A stretch of 12,464 nucleotides of DNA from Roseiarcus sp. (lineage in GTDB: Bacteria > Pseudomonadota > Alphaproteobacteria > Rhizobiales > Beijerinckiaceae): NCBI GenBank assembly GCA_030153205.1, contig JASLHV010000431.1:1-12464 (forward strand), written 5' to 3'. Of this stretch, positions 6,620-12,464 are shown in pieces. The notes under the pieces were generated by a model. The model saw only the letters and a list, made by a program, of their open reading frames with translations. It searched no databases and was not told the origin of the DNA. The position numbers were made by a program, and so were the translations under genes. How positions within the stretch are numbered: position 1 is the stretch's first letter; each line of letters opens with the position of its first letter.

Positions 6620-7636
6620 GTTGAATCCACCGTTCTTACGGCGCCATCGGACGCGCGTCCGAAGCCATTCGTTTTCTCTGGACATCTTACCGGCATCGCC
6701 TGGTGGCCTTACGCTGCACAGGTGGCAGGCGCTGGCATCCTTGTGGAACTTCTGAACCTCAGAGGCCTCTCGGTCCTCAACCTTCGTTTTCTCGACATCG
6801 TCCCCATCTTTGCGTGCATTGCGATTGCGTGGACGCTGAACGCCTTCCGTGCCGAATTTCGGAGTTTAGCCTTGGTCGCGGAGGCGACGGGTTTTGTGTT
6901 TATTTGCCTCTTCACAGGCGCTCTGCTCAGCGAGGCCGCCGCCTTTTACGTTTCCTTTTCGCGATAACATCGCTGAATCGATCGATCTAAGTCTCGGTTA
7001 CGACCGGCTCTCATTCCTGAGGTTCGTGGACCGCCTGCCGGGCGTTAACGTCGTACTAGGCGCCGCCTATTTGACAATATGGAGCCAAGGCTGCGTAATT
7101 CTTGGCGCCCTCGCGCTTGCAGGAGAAAGAAAGCACGTCGAGAAGCTTATAGCTGTGCTTCTCACGTGCTATGTGACGACAATTCTGATTTCTATTTTTT
7201 TCCGCTCGCCGGTGTTTTGACGTTATTTCCTCAGGTACGCTTCGAACATATTCAATTAGGCGGCGGCGCAGCGGCGGCGCGCGCGTTGGCGGCTTTACGA
7301 AGCGGATCGTTGCGAACGATCGACATGAATCATCTACAGGCGTTGATCTCGATGCCGTCGTTCCATGCGATTGTGGCGGCCGCCTGGTGCTACGCTGCGT
7401 GGCCCCTGCGCGCCTCATTCCCCATCGTATGCGCGATCAATCTCGCCATGATCGTTTCAGCGCTTACGGTGGGCTGTCACTATCTTTGCGATGTTGTCGC
7501 GGGGGCCTGCGTTGCCGCCGCTTGGATATGGGCGATCGAGAAATTGTATCGAGGCCCCTCTGTGAGACACATGCGTTTAGCCCCTGCGAGTCAGAACAGA
7601 AACTGCGATAAACCAGCGGCGGCACTGACGCTTTAG
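6617..7636 (+). pseudogene. PAP2-family membrane phosphatase, broken by two frameshifts
   Basis: Read as one gene this would be about 339 residues, a polytopic membrane protein of the PAP2 (phosphatidic acid phosphatase/inositolphosphotransferase-like) superfamily. The N-terminal helices are in the first frame until a stop at 6965-6967. The middle part (PFRDNIAESIDLSLGYDR through TTILISIFF) is in the +1 frame and ends at 7220. The C-terminal catalytic part (FPLAGVLTLFPQV, MPSFHAIVA at 7352-7378, CHYLCDVVAG at 7475-7504) is back in the first frame. The switch points fall at a T4 run (6956-6959, one T too many) and a T7 run (7195-7201, one T too few), so the errors cancel. Both His of the PAP2 core (PSFH and CHY..D) are intact. 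Either a true double-frameshift pseudogene or homopolymer sequencing errors. Confidence 0.8.
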
Positions 7637-7643
7637 TCTGCAA

Positions 7644-7670
7644 AAGCGCGCCGGGCGCGATGCGCCCGGC
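7644..7670 (-). terminator. Terminator between the convergent PAP2-like and MarR genes
   Basis: Perfect 9-bp GC stem GCCGGGCGC / GCGCCCGGC (7650-7658, 7662-7670) with a 3-nt loop. On the minus strand TTTT follows after 4 nt, so it best serves the MarR gene. On the plus strand there is no T run, but the stem could slow readthrough from the PAP2-like gene. Confidence 0.7.
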
Positions 7671-7691
7671 TCATGCCCAGCCCGATCGATC

Positions 7692-8204
7692 TCAGAGGCG
7701 ATATTTGATCTGGTCCGTCCAGAAGCGCTCGAGACGCGCGAGCGACTGGTTCATGCGGATGAAGTCTTCGACCGCAACGCCGCCGATCTGTTCGACTGTC
7801 ATCGCGTGCTTGTCGTAAAGACTCGCAACGATCTTATGCACTTCCTCGCCCTTCTCGGTGAGGCTGATGCGGACCGAACGACGGTCGATCCGAGAACGGG
7901 CGTGATGAAGATAGCCCATCTCGACCATTTTCTTGACGTTGTACGAAACATTCGAGCCAAGATAGTAACCACGCGTGCGCAGCTCGCCGGCGGTCAGTTC
8001 TTTGTCGCCGATATTATAGAGCAACAACGCTTGAACAGCGTTGACGTCTGAACGCCCGCGACGATCGAACTCGTCTTTAATGACGTCGAGTAGGCGGCGA
8101 TGTAGCCGCTCGACCATGCCGAGAGCCTCAAGGTAAACTGGAGTAATCTCAGCGATACGTTCGGATCGTCTTGTGGTATCTTCTAGTTTAACTGCGTTCC
8201 GCAT
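7692..8204 (-). CDS. ldtR: LdtR-like MarR family transcriptional regulator
   Basis: 170-residue winged-helix DNA-binding protein, cytoplasmic and probably dimeric. The dimerization helix region includes ALGMVERLHRRLLDVIKDEF (27-46). The helix-turn-helix covers about 57-97 (AVQALLLYNIGDKELTAGEL, then RGYYLGSNVSYNVKKMVEMG), and the wing follows (RSRIDRRSVRISLTEKGE, 103-120) with the DxR of MarR proteins. The VERLHRRLLDVIKDEFDR and RGYYLGSNVSYN stretches match what I know of LdtR, the MarR regulator conserved in Rhizobiales. In Candidatus Liberibacter asiaticus, LdtR controls an L,D-transpeptidase gene and osmotic tolerance. An L,D-transpeptidase gene lies about 2.1 kb away on the same strand. 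The ATG at 8204 has a modest AGGTG upstream. Dyad sequences upstream suggest autoregulation. Family assignment is firm; targets here are inferred. Confidence 0.9.
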   Translation of the reverse strand: MRNAVKLEDTTRRSERIAEITPVYLEALGMVERLHRRLLDVIKDEFDRRGRSDVNAVQALLLYNIGDKELTAGELRTRGYYLGSNVSYNVKKMVEMGYLHHARSRIDRRSVRISLTEKGEEVHKIVASLYDKHAMTVEQIGGVAVEDFIRMNQSLARLERFWTDQIKYRL

Positions 8205-8231
8205 AGCACACCTGTCTGTTCGACTGCCCGT

Positions 8232-8252
8232 GATCGATTATTTTGTTCGATC
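8232..8252. promoter_or_regulatory. Candidate operator dyad upstream of ldtR
   Basis: Perfect inverted repeat GATCGA-N9-TCGATC, 21 bp overall, 28 bp upstream of the ldtR ATG. The size and dyad symmetry suit a MarR-type dimer and the position suits autoregulation. I have not matched it to a published LdtR site. Confidence 0.4.
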
Positions 8253-8337
8253 TTACGATGCTAAGAACAGTAACATTTGCCAATGAAGACGAGTTTAAAA
8301 GTCAAGATGAATCGAGTGTTTCTTTTTTTCGGTAAAT

Positions 8338-8351
8338 TTGAACTAAATCAA
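8338..8351. promoter_or_regulatory. FNR/FixK-like box in the ldtR upstream region
   Basis: TTGAA-CTAA-ATCAA on the plus strand matches the alphaproteobacterial FnrN/FixK consensus TTGAT-N4-ATCAA at nine of ten defined positions. Its centre is about 140 bp before the ldtR ATG. No good -10 was seen at the expected distance, so chance occurrence in AT-rich DNA is possible. Confidence 0.3.
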
Positions 8352-8370
8352 AGAGTTTGTTTACTTTGAT
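8347..8370 (-). terminator. AT-rich inverted repeat behind the small membrane-protein gene
   Basis: ATCAAAG-N10-CTTTGAT, a perfect 7-bp dyad that overlaps the FNR-like box. On the minus strand it lies 27 nt beyond the stop at 8398 and is followed by TTTAG. It may be a weak terminator for the secY-adk-hydrolase-membrane protein run, or a protein-binding dyad of the ldtR promoter. Confidence 0.3.
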
Positions 8371-8397
8371 AATTCGTTGCTGTGACGCCCCAGAAAA

Positions 8398-8877
8398 TCA
8401 TCCGCGCTCGCGCGCGGCCATGAAATTCAACACGAAATAGACCACGATAAGGGCAAGATCGAGCGCCACCGCGAGACTGTTTGCTGTGGAAACACGGGCG
8501 CCAAGGATGGGGCCCGCAGCTTCGGTCGCGGCGCAAAGCAGCCACAAGACGCCGCCCCATGGCGCGGCGAGCCAGAGGCCCACGGCGGCGACGAGATCAG
8601 CCACGGCGAAAAAACATACGGTCGCCGCCATCGGACCCGGCAATTCGAGAACGTTGGCGCTGGATGGATCCGCGCCTAACAGGATCGTCCAATTGAAGAG
8701 GCCCTTGGCGATCCACACCACGGCGATCGTACGCATGAACCAGACCAGGGCGACAGTCCACCGCGCCGCTTTTGCGTCTTCCGGCGTCAAAGCGCCGACG
8801 TCGGGAATTGCCGGCAAAGGCGCATGCTCGACGAAGCGTGGGGTTACGCTGCTCTCTGGCGCGGCTTCGCTGGTCAC
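8398..8877 (-). CDS. Small four-helix membrane protein (DUF6163-like?)
   Basis: 159-residue protein with a soluble N-terminus (1-37), then four hydrophobic segments at about 39-60, 84-106, 108-125 and 134-153, and a short basic tail. Features such as ALVWFMRTIAVVWIAKGL and GLWLAAPWGGVLWLL resemble a Rhizobiales family of unknown function that I believe is DUF6163 and that is often found next to ldtR. Both statements come from memory. The start is a GTG at 8877, overlapping the stop of the upstream hydrolase gene by 4 bp (GTGA), so it is probably translationally coupled. ldtR starts 193 bp downstream on the same strand. No enzyme motif is visible. It is a real gene by length, frame and hydrophobic pattern, but its function is unknown. 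Confidence 0.85.
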   Translation of the reverse strand: MTSEAAPESSVTPRFVEHAPLPAIPDVGALTPEDAKAARWTVALVWFMRTIAVVWIAKGLFNWTILLGADPSSANVLELPGPMAATVCFFAVADLVAAVGLWLAAPWGGVLWLLCAATEAAGPILGARVSTANSLAVALDLALIVVYFVLNFMAARERG

Positions 8878-9935
8878 TTCGGCGCCGCCTCGAAGATAAG
8901 GTCGTCGGCGCCGAGCGGGGCGAAATAGGCGTTGATGTCTTCTGGCGTTACATCGGCATGGGCGGCGGGCCGCCAGGCCGGCCGATTGTCCTTGTCGACG
9001 ATCACGGCGCGCACGCCCTCGTAGAAATCGTGGCCGTGGCAGATGCGCGAGACAATTCGAAAATCGACTCCCATCGCTTCCTCAAATGACGCCTCCGCGC
9101 CGACCTGCATCTGGCGAAGGGCAATCGCCTGACTAGTCGGCGATTTAGCCATCATAGCGGCAAGCGCCCTGCCCGCCAAAGCCGCTCCCTCTTTGGCGGC
9201 CGCCTCCAAAGCCGCAAGACAGCCGCTGACAGTCTCGCTGATAAAGCAGCGTTCAATGAGGCCGGCGTCCGAAGCCAGCGACGAGGCGGGCGGCTCTGTC
9301 CTGAAGCGTGTCAAAATGTCGTCCGTCGCTTCTTCGCCTTCCAACGCCTTCGCAAGCTCGCCCAATTGCGTGCTGGCGACAAAAGCATGGGCAAGACCGA
9401 ACGCGATCGCATCGCCGGCGTTGGCGCGCTCCCCCGTCAATGCGAAGTAGCGCCCGACGCGATGAGGAAGCCGCGGCAGGACATAGCTCGCGCCAACATC
9501 CGGAAAGAAGCCGATTCCGACCTCCGGCATGGCGAAAACATAGCGCTCGCCCGCGACGATATGCGAGCCGTGCGCCGACAAGCCGACGCCACCGCCCATG
9601 ACAATACCGTCGATCAGCGAAACATAGGGCTTTGGATAACGCTTGATACGTTGGTTGAGGATATATTCCTGGCGCCAGAACGCGAGCTGCGCGGCATGGT
9701 CGCCGGCTTTGCCTTGCTCATAGAGAAGGCGGATATCGCCGCCGGCGCAGAAGGCCCGCCCGCCCGCCCCAGTCACGACGATTCGAGCAATGCTCTTGTC
9801 CGCCTCGAATTCGTCAAGAGCCGCGGCGATCGTGCGGACCATGCCCAGATTTAGCGCATTGAGCGCCTTGGGCCGGTTAAGCTCGATCCAGCCTGCGTGT
9901 CCGCGGCGTTGGATAATGACCTCGGGTTCGCTCAT
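8874..9935 (-). CDS. 3-hydroxyisobutyryl-CoA hydrolase (enoyl-CoA hydratase/isomerase family)
   Basis: 353-residue cytoplasmic crotonase-fold enzyme. The length and the C-terminal region (DFYEGVRAVIVDKDNRPAW, near 302-320) place it in the ECH_2/HIBCH subfamily rather than among the shorter enoyl-CoA hydratases. It would hydrolyse 3-hydroxyisobutyryl-CoA to 3-hydroxyisobutyrate in valine breakdown. Oxyanion-hole segments: AFCAGGD 61-67 and MGGGVGLS 113-120. E138 (AMPEVG) and D146 (FPDVG) match the catalytic pair of HIBCH/CHY1 hydrolases. The start has only a weak ribosome site. The gene lies 42 bp after adk, so readthrough from the secY-adk transcript is likely, and it overlaps the next gene by GTGA. 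An enoyl-CoA hydratase role is a less likely alternative. No other valine-pathway gene is in the window. Confidence 0.9.
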   Translation of the reverse strand: MSEPEVIIQRRGHAGWIELNRPKALNALNLGMVRTIAAALDEFEADKSIARIVVTGAGGRAFCAGGDIRLLYEQGKAGDHAAQLAFWRQEYILNQRIKRYPKPYVSLIDGIVMGGGVGLSAHGSHIVAGERYVFAMPEVGIGFFPDVGASYVLPRLPHRVGRYFALTGERANAGDAIAFGLAHAFVASTQLGELAKALEGEEATDDILTRFRTEPPASSLASDAGLIERCFISETVSGCLAALEAAAKEGAALAGRALAAMMAKSPTSQAIALRQMQVGAEASFEEAMGVDFRIVSRICHGHDFYEGVRAVIVDKDNRPAWRPAAHADVTPEDINAYFAPLGADDLIFEAAPK

Positions 9936-9977
9936 CGCGTCGCCATCGAGACGCCGGGTGCTAGCGCTAAACGCGAT

Positions 9978-10571
9978 CTAGACGCGTTCGAGGCGGTCGA
10001 CAATCGCATCGATCGCCTGCGAAACGCTCTCAATCGGCGCCATGCCGTCGACTTCGTGCAGCAATCCCTTCTCGAGGTAATAAGGCGTCACGGCGGCCGT
10101 GTCGCGACGATAGGCGTCGAGCCGCGTTTTGAATACTTCGGGATCGTCGTCCTTTCGCGCTGGCTTGCCAGCGGCCTTGGCCTCGTCAGCGCGGCGGATG
10201 ATGCGTTCAACCAGCTTATCCGGATCGGCCTTCAATTCGATCGCCGCATCGAGGCCGTGCTGCTTTTCCTCGAGAATCGTGTCGAGCGCCTTGGCCTGCG
10301 CGACCGTGCGGGGGAAGCCGTCGAGGATGAAGCCGTGATGCGCGTCCGGCTCTTCGACCCGCTGCGCAATAATGCCAACGACGATCTCATCGGGCACCAG
10401 GGAGCCCGAATCCATGATCGCCTTGGCCTTGAGACCGATGGGCGTCCCCGCCGCCACGGCCGCCCTGAGCATATCGCCTGTTGAGAGTTGAGGGATCCCG
10501 TATTTCTGCACCAGCCGCGTCGCCTGGGTTCCCTTGCCGGAACCAGGCGGCCCGAGCAGGATCAACCTCAT
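9978..10571 (-). CDS. adk: Adenylate kinase
   Basis: 197-residue cytoplasmic enzyme that interconverts ATP + AMP and 2 ADP. P-loop GPPGSGKGTQ at 7-16, AMP-binding STGDMLR 30-36, DGFPRT 84-89, and the LID arginines RIIRR 123-127. The LID is the short form: there is no cysteine cluster and no 27-residue insertion, as is usual for alphaproteobacteria. The ATG overlaps the secY stop by 4 bp (ATGA), and a strong GGAGG (10577-10581) lies 5 nt before it inside secY. The secY-adk order is the standard one. Confidence 0.97.
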   Translation of the reverse strand: MRLILLGPPGSGKGTQATRLVQKYGIPQLSTGDMLRAAVAAGTPIGLKAKAIMDSGSLVPDEIVVGIIAQRVEEPDAHHGFILDGFPRTVAQAKALDTILEEKQHGLDAAIELKADPDKLVERIIRRADEAKAAGKPARKDDDPEVFKTRLDAYRRDTAAVTPYYLEKGLLHEVDGMAPIESVSQAIDAIVDRLERV

Positions 10572-11902
10572 TTCTTCCTCCCTCTCAATCGGGCTTTGCG
10601 AATCAAGCCTTCGTATTGATGCGCTTGTAAATGTCCATGAATCTGCGCCACCGTGTCCATCGTAACATTGACGACGATCAACAGCGATGTGCCGCCAAAA
10701 TAGAATGGCAGGCCGGTGTACGAAATCAATAGCTCCGGTATGAGGCAGATCACGGAGAGATAAAGAGCGCCGATCACCGTAATGCGGGTCAAAATCTGAT
10801 CGATATATTGCGCGGTGCGTTCGCCGGGGCGCACGCCCATGACGAAGCCGCCGTGTTTCTTGAGATTGTCGGCGGTGTCGCTCGGATTAAAGACGGTCGC
10901 CGTGTAGAAGAAAGCGAAAAAGACGATCAAGGCGACATAACAAATGATGTAAAGCGGACTGCCGCGCCCGAGCAGCGCTGAGATCGTCGCGATAATTCCG
11001 CCGCCACCGCCATTCTGGGCGAAATTCGCCGCCGTCGCCGGCATCAGGAGCAGCGAGGACGCGAAGATCGGCGGAATGACGCCGGCGGTGTTGAGCTTCA
11101 AGGGCAGGAATGAACTCTGCCCATCGTACATTTTGTTGCCGACCTGACGCTTGGGGTAGGTGATCGGCACACGCCTCTGCGCCCGCTCCATGAAGACGAT
11201 GAAGGCGATGACGGCGATCGCCATGAGGACGACGCCGAGCACGAGAGGCGTCGACAGCGAGCCCTGACGACCAAGTTCGAAGGTCTGCACGATAGCTTGC
11301 GGCAAGCGAGCCACAATGCCGGCGAAGATGATCAGCGACGAACCATTGCCGACGCCACGCGAGGTAATCTGCTCGCCGAGCCAGACGAGAAACATCGTGC
11401 CGCCGGTGAGCGTCACGACCGTCGACAGGCGGAACAGAAGGCCCGGCTCTGAAACAATGCCGGTGCGGCCTTCGAGGCCGACGGCGATCACATAGGCTTG
11501 GAACATCGCCAGCACGACGCAGAGCCAGCGCGTGTATTGATTGATGACTTTACGCCCCGCCTCGCCTTCCTTCTTCAAGGTCTCGAGCGACGGAATCACA
11601 GAGGTCAGCAGCGAAATGATAATCGATGCCGAGATATACGGCATGATGTTCAGCGCGAAAATCGCCATGCGCTGAACGGCGCCGCCCGAAAACATATTGA
11701 AGAGGTCGAGTACGCCCTGCTTCTGGCCGAGGAAGGAGGCCTCGAAAGCGCCGGGATCGATGCCGGGCAGCGGGATATAGGTCCCCAGACGATAGATGAC
11801 CAAAGCGCCGAGCGTGAACCAAATTCGCTTTTTGAGCTCTTCGGCCTTGGCGAAAGAGCCCCAATTGATATTGGCTGCGAGTTGTTCGGCTGCCGACGCC
11901 AT
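10568..11902 (-). CDS. secY: Preprotein translocase subunit SecY
   Basis: 444-residue channel subunit of the SecYEG translocon in the inner membrane, which exports unfolded proteins and inserts membrane proteins. Visible: N-terminal AKAEELKKRIWFTLG, the plug/TM1 region with YRLGTYIPLPGIDP, NMFSGGAVQRMAIFALNIMPYIS, the cytosolic loop MERAQRRVPITYPKRQVGNK and ten hydrophobic segments. The end is Arg/Lys-rich (RKARLRGRKK). A longer frame begins at 11917. I prefer the ATG at 11902 because alphaproteobacterial SecY proteins begin MASAAEQLAAN and a GGAG (11912-11915) lies 9 nt upstream, whereas the longer start has none. It is coupled to adk by ATGA and follows rplO after 127 bp. Confidence 0.97.
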   Translation of the reverse strand: MASAAEQLAANINWGSFAKAEELKKRIWFTLGALVIYRLGTYIPLPGIDPGAFEASFLGQKQGVLDLFNMFSGGAVQRMAIFALNIMPYISASIIISLLTSVIPSLETLKKEGEAGRKVINQYTRWLCVVLAMFQAYVIAVGLEGRTGIVSEPGLLFRLSTVVTLTGGTMFLVWLGEQITSRGVGNGSSLIIFAGIVARLPQAIVQTFELGRQGSLSTPLVLGVVLMAIAVIAFIVFMERAQRRVPITYPKRQVGNKMYDGQSSFLPLKLNTAGVIPPIFASSLLLMPATAANFAQNGGGGGIIATISALLGRGSPLYIICYVALIVFFAFFYTATVFNPSDTADNLKKHGGFVMGVRPGERTAQYIDQILTRITVIGALYLSVICLIPELLISYTGLPFYFGGTSLLIVVNVTMDTVAQIHGHLQAHQYEGLIRKARLRGRKK

Positions 11903-12029
11903 CCTAAAGCGCTCCATGCGGCGCTTGGCGCCGGTTCTACATTGCCGGCGTCGGGAGCTCGCTCAGCTCCGCGACCGCCGTTGAGCTATATGGTCGGCGC
12001 GCCGGGCTTTGTCATCAGGCCTAAAAAGA
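11903..12029 (-). promoter_or_regulatory. rplO-secY spacer with two stem-loops
   Basis: A 127-bp gap, long for this operon. One stem-loop (TCAGGCCT / AGGCCTGA, 8 bp, 9-nt loop, 12015-12039) contains the rplO stop codon. A second (GGAGCT / AGCTCC, 6 bp, 5-nt loop, 11954-11970) lies about 50 nt before the secY start. Neither has a following U-tract, so they look more like RNA-processing, stability or translational elements than terminators. Confidence 0.4.
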
Positions 12030-12464
12030 TCAGGCCTGAGCGACCTCGCTCTCCAGCACTTTCACCTGGCCGCCGGCCTTTTCGATCGCCGCGACCGCAC
12101 CCTTCGAAGCGCCGAACACTTCGAAGCTGAGTTTGGTCGTGATCTCGCCCTTGGCAAGAATCTTGACGCCGTCACGGGCCCGCGCACAAACGCCCGCGGC
12201 CACCAGAGCCTCGATCGTCACAGGGTTGGCTGCGTCGAGCTTGCCGGCGTCGATCGCCGCTTGAACGCGGCCGATATTGACCTCGTTGACGTCGCGCGCC
12301 GCTGGATTGACGAAACCGCGCTTCGGCAGGCGGCGATGGAGCGGCATCTGGCCGCCTTCAAAGCCCTTGATGCGCACGCCCGAACGCGCGGTCTGGCCCT
12401 TGCCGCCGCGTCCTGACTGCTTGCCCTTGCCTGAGCCAATGCCGCGGCCGACACGGATGCGCGC
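12030..12464 (-). CDS. rplO: 50S ribosomal protein L15, C-terminal part (cut by window edge)
   Basis: 144 residues visible; the first 15-20 are beyond the window. The opening reads RIRVGRGIGSGKGKQSGRGG, the Gly/Arg/Lys-rich N-terminal tail of L15 that reaches into the 50S core. RIKGFEGGQMPLHRRLPKRG follows, and the usual C-terminal fold comes after it (NIGRVQAAIDAG, GVKILAKGEI, AAIEKAGGQVKVLE). A GTG at 12377 is an internal valine, not the start: the frame is open to 12464 with typical L15 sequence. It is the upstream member of the rplO-secY-adk unit. Confidence 0.95.
   Translation of the reverse strand, partial: ARIRVGRGIGSGKGKQSGRGGKGQTARSGVRIKGFEGGQMPLHRRLPKRGFVNPAARDVNEVNIGRVQAAIDAGKLDAANPVTIEALVAAGVCARARDGVKILAKGEITTKLSFEVFGASKGAVAAIEKAGGQVKVLESEVAQA

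Noticed and set aside
6894..7220. Middle PAP2 fragment as a separate gene
   Set aside because: It starts inside the preceding frame without a ribosome site, and its sequence continues the PAP2 N-terminal part and precedes the catalytic part. It fits a frameshift, not a gene.
7079..7636. C-terminal PAP2 fragment as an independent short phosphatase
   Set aside because: Its first 35 or so residues (before DFYFFPLAG) are Arg-rich out-of-frame sequence and no ribosome site precedes the ATG at 7079.
9962..9969. TAGCGCTA palindrome between adk and the hydrolase gene
   Set aside because: Eight bases only, no U-tract and no promoter elements around it; not enough for a terminator or operator.
12030..12377. 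Short L15 starting at the GTG at 12377
   Set aside because: The frame stays open to the window edge with the conserved Gly/Arg-rich L15 N-terminal region, so this GTG is internal.

Overview
The window reads as ordinary chromosome from an alphaproteobacterium, most likely of the Rhizobiales/Hyphomicrobiales. It is GC-rich, with long spurious antisense frames. It carries the rplO-secY-adk end of the ribosomal-protein cluster and an LdtR-type MarR regulator, which is typical of that order. A methylotroph-like or Beijerinckiaceae-type host is only a guess. No CRISPR array, tRNA, rRNA, insertion sequence or phage gene was seen.

Layout: (1) 1-1690, a minus-strand run of three membrane-protein genes: a BI-1/YccA protein, a TerC-family metal transporter and a small membrane protein cut by the window edge. 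The last two overlap by ATGA. (2) 1691-2292, about 600 bp without a convincing gene, holding the BI-1 upstream region. (3) 2293-4075, minus strand: kdsA (KDO-8-phosphate synthase) followed 49 bp later by a PlsC/OlsA-like acyltransferase, a plausible envelope-lipid unit. (4) 4240-5541, a YcbB-type periplasmic L,D-transpeptidase with a strong terminator behind it. (5) 5834-7636, the only plus-strand genes: a LysE/RhtB-type exporter and a PAP2-family phosphatase. Each matches its family along its whole length but is broken by frameshifts at homopolymer runs (one in the first, two in the second). (6) 7692-8204, an LdtR-like MarR regulator, with dyad sequences and an FNR/FixK-like box upstream. (7) 8398-11902, a tightly packed minus-strand series secY-adk-(3-hydroxyisobutyryl-CoA hydrolase)-(small four-helix membrane protein) with 4-bp stop/start overlaps. 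It is preceded by rplO, which runs off the right edge.

Themes: most genes serve the cell envelope (KDO synthesis, acyl transfer, peptidoglycan 3-3 cross-linking, Sec translocation, small membrane proteins). LdtR is known in Liberibacter as a regulator of an L,D-transpeptidase. Here the regulator and an L,D-transpeptidase gene lie on the same strand about 2 kb apart, with only the two frameshifted plus-strand genes between them. That suggests a regulatory pair split by an insertion that is now decaying. I see no clearly new multi-gene system. The points most worth a second look are the localized frameshifts, the LdtR/L,D-transpeptidase neighbourhood with its candidate operators, and the replacement of the usual rpsM-rpsK-rpoA-rplQ genes after adk by a valine-catabolism gene.
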